From NCBI GenBank assembly GCA_038216155.1, contig JBBQQH010000062.1, positions 1 through 17,165 of the forward strand: a stretch of DNA of 17,165 nt, read 5' to 3'. The notes beneath the pieces were generated by a model. That model saw only the letters and a list, made by a program, of their open reading frames with translations, ran no database searches and had not been told where the DNA came from. Positions 1 through 8,280 of the stretch are shown here, one piece after another; position 1 is the stretch's first letter, and every line of letters starts with the position of its first letter. This DNA comes from SZAS-103 sp038216155 (GTDB taxonomy: Bacteria; Pseudomonadota; Gammaproteobacteria; Xanthomonadales; Xanthomonadaceae). The position numbers and the translations under genes were made by a program.

Positions 1-136
1 GCTGGCCCGGTTCGACCAGCTGCCGGGCTAGAAGATCGGCATCGGCCACGGCAACGCCCAGCGTTTGAAAACGCCACGTGACCTCCGACTTGCCCGAGGC
101 AATGCCGCCGGTGATTGCGACCGTGAATGTGCTCAT
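1..136 (-). CDS. coaE: Dephospho-CoA kinase (partial, N-terminal 45 residues)
   Basis: This is the N-terminal part of CoaE, which phosphorylates the 3'-hydroxyl of dephospho-CoA with ATP in the last step of coenzyme A synthesis in the cytoplasm. The visible protein begins MSTFTVAITGGIASGKSEVT and carries the P-loop GGIASGKS at residues 10-17, followed by the ADADLLARQLVEPG segment typical of the family (D-A-D binding region). The gene runs off the left edge. It starts 33 bp after the pilD stop on the same strand. The pilD-coaE linkage is common in gammaproteobacteria and suggests cotranscription at the end of the pilBCD operon, although CoaE has no role in pilus assembly. Confidence 0.93.
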   Translation of the reverse strand, partial: MSTFTVAITGGIASGKSEVTWRFQTLGVAVADADLLARQLVEPGQ

Positions 137-169
137 GCAGCTGTCACCGAAGCGGCGCCTTCAACCAGC

Positions 170-1039
170 TCAGTGGATGCCGCTGATGCGCAGATAGGTC
201 GCGATCAGTTGCGGTCCCCACAGCAACTGGATGCAGCCGGCCAGCGCCAGATACGGACCGAACGGAATCGGCGTGGCACGATCGCGCCCGCGCAGGGCGA
301 GCCACGCGCTGCCGATGACGGCCCCGACCAGCGCCGAGATCAGCACGATCGGCAGGATGCCCTGCCATCCGCACCATGCGCCCAAGGCCGCCAGCAACTT
401 GAAATCACCGTGGCCCATGCCTTCCTTGCCGGTCGCCAGCTTGAACAGCCAGTACACCGACCACAGGCTCAAATACCCGACCAACGCGCCGATGATGGCT
501 GCGACTGGCACGACGAAAATTCCGAACACCGACAGCAATAAGCCGAGCCATAGCAGCGGGTAGGTCAACTGGTCTGGAAGCAAAGTCGTACGCAGGTCGA
601 TCCCGGTCAATGCAATCAGTAACGCGCAGTAGACCATCCCTGCCATAGCCTGCCAGCTAATTCCGAAGCGCCAGACGCATGCCACCATCATCAAACCGGT
701 GACCAACTCGACAAGCGGATACTGCCAGGAAATCGTCGCCTGACAGCTGCGGCACTTGCCACGCAAGACGACGAAGCTGATCAGCGGGATGTTTTCCCAG
801 GCAGACAATTGCCGGTTGCAGCGCGGGCAGTGCGAGCGTTCCCATACCAAGCCGCCAGGCGCCTTGATCGACTCATCCGCCGCCAGCCCCAGCAGATCCC
901 TGCTGTCGCGCTTCCAGATCCATTCCAACCGAGCAGGCAGGCGCAGGATCACTACGTTGAGAAAGCTGCCGATCAGCAGGCCGTAGAAGAAGGCGCAGGC
1001 AAATGCCAGCGCCGGCCATGCAGACAATGTCTCAAACAC
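170..1039 (-). CDS. pilD: Prepilin peptidase / N-methyltransferase PilD
   Basis: PilD is an inner-membrane aspartic protease that cleaves the short leader of type IV pilins and N-methylates the new terminal phenylalanine. The 289-residue protein has the usual length and about eight hydrophobic segments. The cytoplasmic zinc loop has four cysteines in two CxxC pairs, at about C71/C74 and C96/C99. The catalytic aspartates are visible at D148 (TGID) and D212 (GHGDFKLL). The start codon is GTG; the gene begins 12 bp after the pilC stop, so it is probably translated from the same message. Its substrate here is the PilA encoded at the other end of the window, and in this group it usually also serves minor pilins and type II secretion pseudopilins. 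Confidence 0.96.
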   Translation of the reverse strand: MFETLSAWPALAFACAFFYGLLIGSFLNVVILRLPARLEWIWKRDSRDLLGLAADESIKAPGGLVWERSHCPRCNRQLSAWENIPLISFVVLRGKCRSCQATISWQYPLVELVTGLMMVACVWRFGISWQAMAGMVYCALLIALTGIDLRTTLLPDQLTYPLLWLGLLLSVFGIFVVPVAAIIGALVGYLSLWSVYWLFKLATGKEGMGHGDFKLLAALGAWCGWQGILPIVLISALVGAVIGSAWLALRGRDRATPIPFGPYLALAGCIQLLWGPQLIATYLRISGIH

Positions 1040-1051
1040 TTATGCGCGATA

Positions 1052-2317
1052 TCAAACCGCGGCAGCGAGTTTGAAGATGGGCAGGTACATGCCGATGACC
1101 ATTGCACCGACCAGTGTGCCGATGATCACCATGATGAACGGCTCAAGCAGGCTTGACAGCGTGTCCACTGCGTTATTTACTTCTTCCTCGTAGAACGCTG
1201 CAACCTTGAACAGCATGGTGTCGAGCGCGCCGGCTTCCTCGCCGATCGCGACCATCTGCACCACCATGTGCGGAAACAGGTTGACCTGTTTCATCGCCAT
1301 GTTCAGTTGGTAACCCACGGAGACATCGTCGCGAATGCGCTTTACTGCATCCGCATACACCACACTGCCGGTGGCGCCGCCCACCGTCTCCAACGCTTCG
1401 ACCAGCGGTACGCCGGCCTTGAAGGTCAGCGCCAACGTGCGGGCGAAGCGCGAGATGGCGGACTGGTGCAAGATTTTCCCGATAATCGGCAGCTTGAGCA
1501 TCACACGATCGACGAAATGCGCGAACTTTTTCGAGCGCTTCTTGGCCATGACGAACGCTGTGATGCAGCCACCCATAATCAGCACTATCAACCACCAGTA
1601 GCTCACCATGAAATGCGACAGCTCCACCAGCACTTGCGTGAATGCGGGTAATTCGGCGCCAAAGTTCTTGAACACCAAATCGAACTGCGGCACGACAAAA
1701 ATCAGCAAGATGGCGCTAACCAAGATCGCCACCGCGATGATCGCTGCTGGATAGTACAGCGCCTTCTTGATCTTGCCCTTAAGCGATTCGATGCGCTCCT
1801 TGTAGGTGGCGACCGTATCCAGCACTGTGTCGAGCACTCCGGCGCCTTCGCCTGCCTTGACCAAGTTGCAATAGAGCTCGTCGAACTGCACCGGATGCTT
1901 GCTGATCGCTTCGTGCAGCGAGGAGCCACCCTCGATATCGGCGCGAATGCTGTCGAGCAGCGCTTTCATCCGCGGATTCTTCTGGCCGCCGCCGATAATC
2001 TCGAATCCCGACACCATCGGTATACCCGACTGCATCATGGTTGCCAGCTGGCGGCTGAAAATGGCGATATCTCGCGGCGAGATACGCTTGCCGGTCTTGC
2101 CGAAGATCGATTTCGGCTTGGGCTTGACTACGCTCGGGTTAATGCCCTGCCGGCGCAGGTCGGCGCGCAGCAGGTTGGCGTTTTTCGCCAGCTGCTCACC
2201 CTTCATCTTGGTTCCGCGCTTGTCCACGCCTTGCCAGACGAACACCTGCAGCGGATTGGGATTGCGCGCGGTGGTGGTGGCGGTCTGTGCGCGAACCGCA
2301 GACTTGGTGGCGGCCAT
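1052..2317 (-). CDS. pilC: Type IV pilus inner-membrane platform protein PilC
   Basis: PilC is the polytopic inner-membrane platform that links the PilB and PilT motors to the growing pilus. The 421-residue protein contains two tandem T2SSF (GspF) repeats, at about residues 86-209 and 290-412. Each has the family pattern near a GEGAG/GEEAG motif (about 156-160 and 359-363). Three transmembrane segments are expected at about 188-210, 236-257 and 391-412. The N-terminal 80 residues are basic and cytoplasmic. The ATG has a good ribosome binding site (AAGGA, about 8 nt upstream) that overlaps the end of pilB; only 3 bp separate the two genes, so they are surely cotranscribed. Confidence 0.97.
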   Translation of the reverse strand: MAATKSAVRAQTATTTARNPNPLQVFVWQGVDKRGTKMKGEQLAKNANLLRADLRRQGINPSVVKPKPKSIFGKTGKRISPRDIAIFSRQLATMMQSGIPMVSGFEIIGGGQKNPRMKALLDSIRADIEGGSSLHEAISKHPVQFDELYCNLVKAGEGAGVLDTVLDTVATYKERIESLKGKIKKALYYPAAIIAVAILVSAILLIFVVPQFDLVFKNFGAELPAFTQVLVELSHFMVSYWWLIVLIMGGCITAFVMAKKRSKKFAHFVDRVMLKLPIIGKILHQSAISRFARTLALTFKAGVPLVEALETVGGATGSVVYADAVKRIRDDVSVGYQLNMAMKQVNLFPHMVVQMVAIGEEAGALDTMLFKVAAFYEEEVNNAVDTLSSLLEPFIMVIIGTLVGAMVIGMYLPIFKLAAAV

Positions 2318-2320
2318 GGT

Positions 2321-4039
2321 TTATTCCTTCGTCACACGGTTGATTTCGGCAAGGCTGGTCATGCCCTGTTTGACTTTCATCAACGCCGACTGGCGCAGAT
2401 CGCGGATGCCTTCTCGCTCGGCCGCTTGGCCAATTGCCATCGCATTGCCGCCTTCAAGGATGATTTTCTGGATCTCCGCGCTCATCGGCATCACCTGATA
2501 GATGCCCACGCGCCCTTTATACCCTTCATTGCAGTCATCGCAACCCACCTGCTCGAAAACCTTAAGCCCGTCGCGGATATCGGCCTCGGTGAATCCTTCG
2601 GCTAGCAGGGCATGCTCAGGCAGTTGCACCTCGCGCTTGCAGTCGTGCAGACGCCGCGCGAGTCGTTGCGCGATAACCAGGGTGACAGAGGATGTGATGT
2701 TGTAAGGCGCGATGCCCATGTTCATCAAGCGCGCGATGGTTTGCGGGGCGTCATTGGTATGCAGCGTGGACAACACCATGTGCCCGGTTTGCGCGGCCTT
2801 GATCGCAATCTCGGCGGTTTCCAGGTCGCGAATCTCGCCGACCATGATCACGTCTGGATCCTGACGCAGGAACGAGCGCAACGCCGCGGCGAAGGTCATG
2901 CCCTTCTTGGTGCTCATCTGCACCTGGTTGATGCCAGCGACTCGAATCTCGACCGGATCCTCGACAGTTGAAATATTGCGCTCTTCGGTATTGAGAATGT
3001 TCAACCCGGTATACAAGGAAACCGTCTTTCCCGAACCGGTGGGTCCGGTGACCAGCACCATGCCATAGGGCTTCTGGATCGCCCCAAGAAACAACTCCTT
3101 TTGGTCTGCCTCGTAACCGAGCTTGTCGATTCCGAGCTTGGCCGAACTGCTGTCGAGCAGGCGCAACACTACTTTTTCGCCGAACAGAGTCGGGCAAGTG
3201 CTCACACGAAAATCCATCGAGCGTGTTTTCGACAGACTGAGCTTGATGCGACCGTCCTGCGGCACGCGCCGCTCGGCGATATCCAACTGCGCCATCACCT
3301 TCAGTCGCGCCGACAGTCGCTGCTGCAGCTTGACCGGTGCCTTGGCCACGGTGCGCAGGATGCCGTCCATGCGCAGGCGAACGCGGTAATCCGTCTCATA
3401 CGGTTCGAAATGGATATCCGATGCGCCACGCTTGATCGCATCCACCAGCACCTTGTTGACAAACTTGACGACCGGCGCGTCATCGCCGCTGGTGTCTCCA
3501 GTCGGCGCAGCGTCATCGCCCTCGTCACCACTGGCGACCAGACTTTCCATACCCTCGTCGTCGCCACCGGCATCGAATGCCTGGGTATTGGTCAACGCCT
3601 GTTCGGTGAAGCGCTTGAGTCGATCTTCGTCGACCAGAATGGGTTCCACACCCAGATTAGTCTGAAACTTGATCTCGTCCAGCGCCAGCGTGTCAGTGGG
3701 ATCGGAAATAGCCACGAACAATCGGCTGCCACGCTTGAACAACGGCAGCATCCGATGCTTCTGGATCAACTCCTCGCTGACCAGTTTGGTCGCGGCTTGA
3801 CGCAGGTCCATCACCGACGCATCAAACAGGGGAATTCCGAACTCGATCGAATTGGCCGCTGCCACTTGTGCTGCGGTGACCAGCTTCTTTTCCTGCAGAT
3901 ATTGATGAAGCGGCTTTTTCTCTTTGGTGGCCTCGTCCATCGCGCGCCGAGCATCGGGCTCGGCCAGAGCGCCATCCAGCACCAAGCGCCGGGCAATGCC
4001 GGTGATGCCAACCAGATTGGCGTTGACAACTGCGTTCAT
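2321..4039 (-). CDS. pilB: Type IV pilus extension ATPase PilB
   Basis: PilB is the hexameric cytoplasmic ATPase that powers pilus extension. The 572-residue protein has an N-terminal T2SSE_N (MshEN-like) domain in the first ~150 residues and an acidic low-complexity linker at about 157-187. The ATPase core follows: Walker A GPTGSGKT at 332-339, Asp box around 358-366, Walker B VIMVGEIRD at 397-405 and His box near 420-427. The zinc-binding region is odd: I see C467 and then C500/C503 (CDDC), while the first position of the usual CxxC pair reads RRLHDCK, leaving three cysteines. The ATG follows a GGGGA ribosome binding site at 5-6 nt. It heads a pilB-pilC-pilD-coaE operon whose promoter should lie in the divergent region before the GT2 gene. 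Confidence 0.97.
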   Translation of the reverse strand: MNAVVNANLVGITGIARRLVLDGALAEPDARRAMDEATKEKKPLHQYLQEKKLVTAAQVAAANSIEFGIPLFDASVMDLRQAATKLVSEELIQKHRMLPLFKRGSRLFVAISDPTDTLALDEIKFQTNLGVEPILVDEDRLKRFTEQALTNTQAFDAGGDDEGMESLVASGDEGDDAAPTGDTSGDDAPVVKFVNKVLVDAIKRGASDIHFEPYETDYRVRLRMDGILRTVAKAPVKLQQRLSARLKVMAQLDIAERRVPQDGRIKLSLSKTRSMDFRVSTCPTLFGEKVVLRLLDSSSAKLGIDKLGYEADQKELFLGAIQKPYGMVLVTGPTGSGKTVSLYTGLNILNTEERNISTVEDPVEIRVAGINQVQMSTKKGMTFAAALRSFLRQDPDVIMVGEIRDLETAEIAIKAAQTGHMVLSTLHTNDAPQTIARLMNMGIAPYNITSSVTLVIAQRLARRLHDCKREVQLPEHALLAEGFTEADIRDGLKVFEQVGCDDCNEGYKGRVGIYQVMPMSAEIQKIILEGGNAMAIGQAAEREGIRDLRQSALMKVKQGMTSLAEINRVTKE

Positions 4040-4260
4040 GCGTTCCCCGCGAAGATACCCACGCCGAATCTACCGCAATTCCAATGACTTCGATACTCTT
4101 TGCACGGCTTTTTTCAACCGCGGCAGCCCGCCTTTCGGTTCCGCACGTCGGTCGCGCTATGCTGGCTGAGCCAACCACGCCTCTAGCGCCTCTAGGATCG
4201 CAATTGTCCGATTCCCTGCCGCCAGTCCAGATCTCGCCGGAGAACACCGCACCTGGTGTG
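4040..4260. promoter_or_regulatory. Divergent intergenic region between pilB and the glycan cassette
   Basis: This stretch separates pilB (minus) from the GT2 gene (plus) if the latter starts at 4261. It is less GC-rich than its surroundings and, read in the GT2 frame, lacks the G/C third-position bias of the neighbouring genes, which supports non-coding status. A possible plus-strand -10 element, TATGCT at 4158-4163, has a weak TTCGGT at 4134-4139 as a -35 (18 bp spacer). For pilB a clear GGGGA ribosome binding site is present, but I found no convincing -35/-10 pair and no sigma-54 GG-N10-GC match. Treat both promoters as inferred. Confidence 0.4.
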
Positions 4261-5169
4261 ATGGCGTTGAACCCGACGACGCTTTCATCAAATACGACGA
4301 TCAGTTTCGTGCTGCCGGCGAAGAATGAGGAAGCAGGCATCGCGCAGACGCTACCACGGCTGCGGGCTTTGTATCCAAACGCGCAGATTATCGTGGTGGA
4401 CGATGGATCGAGCGACCGCACTGCAACGGTGGCTCGCGAGGCTGGTGCGCAAGTACTGTCCTCGCCCTACAGCATGGGCAATGGCGCGGCAATCAAGCGC
4501 GGCGCGCGCGCAGCGAGCGGCTCAATTCTGGTTTTCATGGACGCCGATGGACAGCACGAACCCGCCGACGTTGCGTTGTTGCTGGAGCGGCTGGGCGAAG
4601 GCTTTGATATGGCAGTCGGATCGCGCGATGCAGGGGGGCAGGCCAATGTCGGGCGCGGCCTGGCCAATGGCCTGTACAACCGACTGTCGAGCTGGATGAC
4701 CGACCACGAGATCCGCGACCTCACCTCTGGCTTCCGCGCCGTCCGCGCCGAAAAATTCCTGGAATTCCTTCACCTGTTGCCGAACGGATTCTCCTATCCC
4801 ACTACGATCACCATGGCCTTCTTCCGCAGCGCTTACCCGGTGAGCTACGTGCCGATCAAAGTCAAACAACGCCTCGGCCGCAGCCACATCAAACCGCTGC
4901 GCGACGGTGTGCGCTTTCTGCTGATCATTTTCAAGATCGCTACCCTCTATTCGCCGTTAAAGCTGTTTGTGCCAGTCGCGCTAGCCTTCTTCGTCACGGG
5001 TTTGGGCTATTACGCTTATACGTTCACCGCAATGCATCGTTTTACTAACATGACTGTTTTGTTGTTTAGTGCAGCAGTCATCGTTTTCTTGATTGGTTTG
5101 ATCTCCGAGCAGATCACTTCGCTAACCTACCTCGGCGCGTCGGCATCGGCGAAACAGCCGGGCACATGA
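4261..5169 (+). CDS. GT2 glycosyltransferase, polyprenol-phosphate-sugar synthase-like, with C-terminal membrane segments
   Basis: This is a family 2 glycosyltransferase related to dolichol/undecaprenyl-phosphate sugar synthases (DPM1-like), expected to move a sugar from a nucleotide donor to a polyprenyl phosphate at the inner membrane. Counting from the ATG at 4261 (302 residues), the GT-A domain opens at about residue 14 with FVLPAKNEE. The nucleotide-binding VVDDGSSDRT is near 45-54, the metal-binding MDADGQHEP near 93-101 and the family motif RDLTSGFRA near 152-160. Two hydrophobic helices lie at about 234-253 and 265-282. The frame is open upstream to ATGs at 4159 and 4084, but neither has a clear ribosome binding site and the extra ~60 residues look non-coding. 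The stop overlaps the next gene's start (ATGA), implying translational coupling. The exact sugar is unknown. Confidence 0.85.
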   Translation: MALNPTTLSSNTTISFVLPAKNEEAGIAQTLPRLRALYPNAQIIVVDDGSSDRTATVAREAGAQVLSSPYSMGNGAAIKRGARAASGSILVFMDADGQHEPADVALLLERLGEGFDMAVGSRDAGGQANVGRGLANGLYNRLSSWMTDHEIRDLTSGFRAVRAEKFLEFLHLLPNGFSYPTTITMAFFRSAYPVSYVPIKVKQRLGRSHIKPLRDGVRFLLIIFKIATLYSPLKLFVPVALAFFVTGLGYYAYTFTAMHRFTNMTVLLFSAAVIVFLIGLISEQITSLTYLGASASAKQPGT

Positions 5170-5906
5170 GCTTCATGGGCCGATTGCGCTGTTGGTCGGC
5201 GCCGCTAGCGAACACTCCCTTCCACCCGCAATGGTTCACCCTGCGCGGCGACGTGGCCAAGTGGCGCTGGGTCGGCTCGCGTGCGAACGGGAGGGTGCTC
5301 GATGTGGGATGCGCTGACGGCCGCGCCCGCCGCGAGCTGCCCGGTTGCAACGTGATCGGGCTTGACTACCCTGGAACCGTTGGAGTGATGTACCAGAGCC
5401 GCCCCGACGTGTTCGCCGACGGAGCGCACCTGCCGTTCCAGGACCATATGTTCGACACTGTACTGCTGCTGGATGTGCTCGAGCACGTCGCTGACGCGCG
5501 CAGCATGCTGAATGAATCGGCGCGCGTCCTAAAGCGCGGAGGCCGGTTGCTGGTCGGTATGCCCTTCCTCTATCCGGTGCACGACGCCCCTCACGACTAC
5601 CGGCGCTACACGACGCAGGGCCTAGAACTGGCATTGCGACGCGCCGGGCTGGAACTCGACCAGCCGCCGCGCGCGATCGGCGGGGCCTTCGAGACCGCAG
5701 CTTTGTTGAGTGCGGTCGCCTGTGCCTCGGCGGTGCATGAAGCGCTCCGCACGCGGCACTGGCGGCTCCTATTCGCACCATTGTTGGTGCTAGCGATACC
5801 GATCGTTAATGCGCTGGGATGGGTGCTTGAGCGCGTGTTTGGCGATAGTTCGATGATGGCCCACGGCTATTTCGTCGAAGCTCGGTCGGCAGATGCAGCG
5901 ACTTGA
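5166..5906 (+). CDS. Class I SAM-dependent methyltransferase (Methyltransf_11 type)
   Basis: This 246-residue protein is a class I methyltransferase. The SAM-binding motif I VLDVGCADG is at residues 44-52, an acidic motif II follows near 65-67 (GLDYPG), and LLLDVLEHV is at about 101-108, a post-motif typical of UbiE/Methyltransf_11 enzymes. HDYRRYT at about 143-149 is common in methyltransferases of polysaccharide clusters. The C-terminal third holds a hydrophobic stretch (about 192-215), so the protein may sit on the membrane. It overlaps the GT2 gene by 4 bp, so the two are cotranslated. In context it probably methylates a sugar or a lipid-linked intermediate of the cassette; the acceptor is not evident from sequence. 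Confidence 0.85.
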   Translation: MSFMGRLRCWSAPLANTPFHPQWFTLRGDVAKWRWVGSRANGRVLDVGCADGRARRELPGCNVIGLDYPGTVGVMYQSRPDVFADGAHLPFQDHMFDTVLLLDVLEHVADARSMLNESARVLKRGGRLLVGMPFLYPVHDAPHDYRRYTTQGLELALRRAGLELDQPPRAIGGAFETAALLSAVACASAVHEALRTRHWRLLFAPLLVLAIPIVNALGWVLERVFGDSSMMAHGYFVEARSADAAT

Positions 5907-5975
5907 TGCCGTCCTAGCTGGTCCGAGATCGCGAGGCCTTGGTCATCGGCAAGCCTCCGTGCGGGGCATACCCAC

Positions 5976-7124
5976 ATGAGCAGCCGCGGGCTGCTGATCG
6001 TCACGACCTCGTATCCGGACTCCGGCGATGGCAGCGAGGCCGCCGGTTCGTTCGTGGCCGACGTTGCCGTTGATCTGGCACAACGAATTCCTGTACGCGT
6101 GGTAGCGCCGGGACGGGTCGCCAGCGTCGGCCGCGACGAAGGCGGAGTCCTCGTCCACCGGTTCGCGTCGTCGGGCCGGCCGCTGTCCCTTTTGTCACCA
6201 AAACGGCTGACGGATTGGCCGGCGATAGCCGGCGTTCTGCGGTCGCTGCGCGCGCAGACGCTGGCCGCAGCCGATGCGGGCGATATCGCGCACACCCTGG
6301 CGTTGTGGGCGCTTCCGTCCGGCTGGGCGGCCGCGTCCCTGCAGCGCGCGCGTGGGGTCCCGTATTCCGTGTGGGTGCTTGGCAGTGACATTTGGTCGCT
6401 CGGACGCCTACCGTTGGTGCGCGGCGTACTCGCGCGAGTCATTCGTGGGGCTAGGCATCGCTTTGCTGACGGGCTGGCTCTGGCGGACGACGCTGCCAGC
6501 ATCAGCGGCGAGCCGTTTGAGTTTCTGGCAAGCACTCGGCAGCGCACGCGACTGGCGCCATCGCCGCTCGCTTCGGCGCCCCCATATCGCCTGCTATTTC
6601 TGGGCCGCTGGCACCCAAACAAAGGGATTGACTTGTTGCTGGCAGCGCTTGAGCGCCTGCCCGAGGCCGCATGGTCGCAAATTGCCAGCCTGCGGATCGC
6701 CGGAGGTGGGCCGCTTGAAACACAGGTTCATGCCGGCGTCAAACGACTGCGCACGGCGGGCCGGCCGATCGTGATTGATGGCTTTCTCACTCAAGTCGAT
6801 GCCGAGGCGGCCGTGGCTGCCTGCGATTGGGTGCTGATTCCGTCCCGGATCGAGAGCATCCCAATCGTCTTTTCCGATGCCGTGAATGCCGGACGCGCGG
6901 TGCTGGCGACTCCGGTGGGCGACCTGCCGGCGCTGGTCGCCGGCAGGTCGCCCTGCGGTGTGCTGTGCGCGGCCGCATCCGCCGACGCGATCGCCGATGG
7001 TATCTCGCGTGCGCTCTCTGCGCCGCCGACGCGCTTTGCCGAGGGCATCGCCGCGGCTGGCGTAAAGTTCGACCTCGCTGAGGTGACGGCGCGCTTGCAG
7101 TCGCTGACGTGCGAAAATCCCTGA
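5976..7124 (+). CDS. GT4-family (GT-B fold) glycosyltransferase
   Basis: This 382-residue protein is a retaining glycosyltransferase of the GT4 type. The N-terminal Rossmann-like half starts LLIVTTSYPDSGDGSEAAGS, a common opening of GT4 enzymes. The C-terminal half begins near residue 205 with LLFLGRWHPNKGID, followed by LRIAGGGPLE and a donor-binding region RIESIPIVFSDAVNAG at about 291-306. The usual E-x7-E pair reads E293 and D301, a conservative change. Glycosyltransfer to a lipid-linked intermediate on the cytoplasmic face is the expected role. It lies 69 bp after the methyltransferase and 18 bp before the dehydrogenase. The coding region contains a perfect 16-bp inverted repeat, listed separately. 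Confidence 0.85.
   Translation: MSSRGLLIVTTSYPDSGDGSEAAGSFVADVAVDLAQRIPVRVVAPGRVASVGRDEGGVLVHRFASSGRPLSLLSPKRLTDWPAIAGVLRSLRAQTLAAADAGDIAHTLALWALPSGWAAASLQRARGVPYSVWVLGSDIWSLGRLPLVRGVLARVIRGARHRFADGLALADDAASISGEPFEFLASTRQRTRLAPSPLASAPPYRLLFLGRWHPNKGIDLLLAALERLPEAAWSQIASLRIAGGGPLETQVHAGVKRLRTAGRPIVIDGFLTQVDAEAAVAACDWVLIPSRIESIPIVFSDAVNAGRAVLATPVGDLPALVAGRSPCGVLCAAASADAIADGISRALSAPPTRFAEGIAAAGVKFDLAEVTARLQSLTCENP
6917..6953. repeat. Perfect 16-bp inverted repeat with 5-nt loop inside the GT4 gene
   Basis: The left arm GGGCGACCTGCCGGCG (6917-6932) is exactly complementary to the right arm CGCCGGCAGGTCGCCC (6938-6953) around the loop CTGGT (6933-6937). The arms stop exactly at mismatching flanks (T at both 6916 and 6954). 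It encodes the stretch around VGDLPALVAGRSP in the GT4 C-terminal domain. An RNA hairpin of 16 mostly G-C pairs would be very stable. No T-tract follows, so it is not a standard terminator. Confidence 0.9.
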
Positions 7125-7142
7125 CGACCTCGAGGGCAATGA

Positions 7143-8267
7143 ATGACAGCGATGATTGTCGGCGTAGTTGGACTAGGAGGCGCCGGTCGCGCGCACGTGC
7201 AGCGGTTCCGCCGCAACCGCCACGTTGGCCGCATCGTCGGTTTCGATATCCGTCACGAAGCGATCGCGCAGGCGGCCTGCGAACCAGCGGAGAGCCTCGC
7301 GGCGCTACTCGCCCAGGTCGACGTGGTCTCGATCTGCACGCCCGACCACCTGCACCTGCAAGGAATCGCTAGCGCGATCGGCGCCGGCAAGCACGTGCTG
7401 GTCGAAAAGCCGATGGTGGCCAGCCACCGCGAGGCGCTGGAGCTGAAGGCGATCCTCGCCGCACGCCCCGACCTGGTGTTCGCGATTCATCACCAGATGC
7501 GACACGCGGCGCCGTTCGAGAAGGCGGCCGAACTCGCCGCGTCCGGCGCGCTCGGCAAGGTCTACTACATCGAGGCCAACTACTGGCACGACATGACCTA
7601 CCGCAGCACGAAGTTCGACAACTGGCGGATCGAGCATGGCCAGAGCCTGCTGTTCGGGCACGCCTGCCATCCGTTCGACCTGATCATGCACATCGCTGGC
7701 GGCGAGCCGGAGCGGCATGCGACCTACCTGAGCAAGATCGGCTACGCCGCCTCGCCGGAGGCGTACACCGCGGCGACCACGATGATGGGTTTCCCCGGTG
7801 GTTTGGTCGGCAAATCGCACGTCAACAGTTGCGCGATCTTTCCCCAGCTGAACGATGTTGTGGTGCTTGGCAGCGAGGCTTCCTACATCGACGGCATCGT
7901 GTTCCGCGATGGGCGCTTTGAGCAGGTGGCGGGATTCTTTCGGCCGGGTCAGCCAGACGTGGCGGTAAACGTAGTCGACATCCGCATTCCGCCACGCTTC
8001 GTGTCGCTGTCGTTCAACGTCTACTTGCGGACCATGAACTGGCTCGCCGGCCGGCTCATGAAGAAACCTGACTACGGTTTTCGGCGGCAGCCGATGACCG
8101 TCTACAACCACGACGGCGCCTGCCAGACAATCATCGACAACTTCATCGCTGCGGTGCAGGGACGCGAACCGGTGTTGGTCGGTTATGGCGACGGCGAGCG
8201 TGTCATCCGCCTGTGCGAGGAAACCGAGCGCGACGGGCTGGCGTCTTTGGCCGAGCGTCCGCTGTGA
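7143..8267 (+). CDS. Gfo/Idh/MocA family NAD(P)-dependent sugar oxidoreductase
   Basis: This 374-residue protein fits the Gfo/Idh/MocA family, which oxidises or reduces a sugar or sugar-nucleotide hydroxyl or keto group with NAD(P). The Rossmann motif GLGGAGRAH is at residues 10-18, TPDHLH at 66-71, and the family signature EKP at 88-90 with its catalytic lysine. GHACHPFDL at about 172-180 occupies the position of the conserved catalytic histidine region. Relatives such as WlbA work with DegT-family aminotransferases to make amino sugars, and such an aminotransferase lies in the opposite arm of this cassette, so a sugar-nucleotide 3-dehydrogenase role is possible but unproven. It is the last gene of the plus-strand arm. 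Confidence 0.88.
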   Translation: MTAMIVGVVGLGGAGRAHVQRFRRNRHVGRIVGFDIRHEAIAQAACEPAESLAALLAQVDVVSICTPDHLHLQGIASAIGAGKHVLVEKPMVASHREALELKAILAARPDLVFAIHHQMRHAAPFEKAAELAASGALGKVYYIEANYWHDMTYRSTKFDNWRIEHGQSLLFGHACHPFDLIMHIAGGEPERHATYLSKIGYAASPEAYTAATTMMGFPGGLVGKSHVNSCAIFPQLNDVVVLGSEASYIDGIVFRDGRFEQVAGFFRPGQPDVAVNVVDIRIPPRFVSLSFNVYLRTMNWLAGRLMKKPDYGFRRQPMTVYNHDGACQTIIDNFIAAVQGREPVLVGYGDGERVIRLCEETERDGLASLAERPL

Positions 8268-8280
8268 CACGGCCGCGGGC

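Noticed and set aside
65..541. Open plus-strand frame of 158 codons opposite coaE/pilD
   Set aside because: Arg/Gln/Asp-rich translation typical of an antisense shadow in high-GC DNA; it lies over the clearly real pilD and coaE.
4040..4083. Sigma-54 promoter for pilB
   Set aside because: Searching the minus strand by eye gave no GG-N10-GC match with consensus flanks.
3101..4087. 328-codon plus-strand open frame opposite pilB
   Set aside because: Antisense to a gene with complete Walker motifs; its translation is His/Gln/Arg-rich with no recognisable domain.
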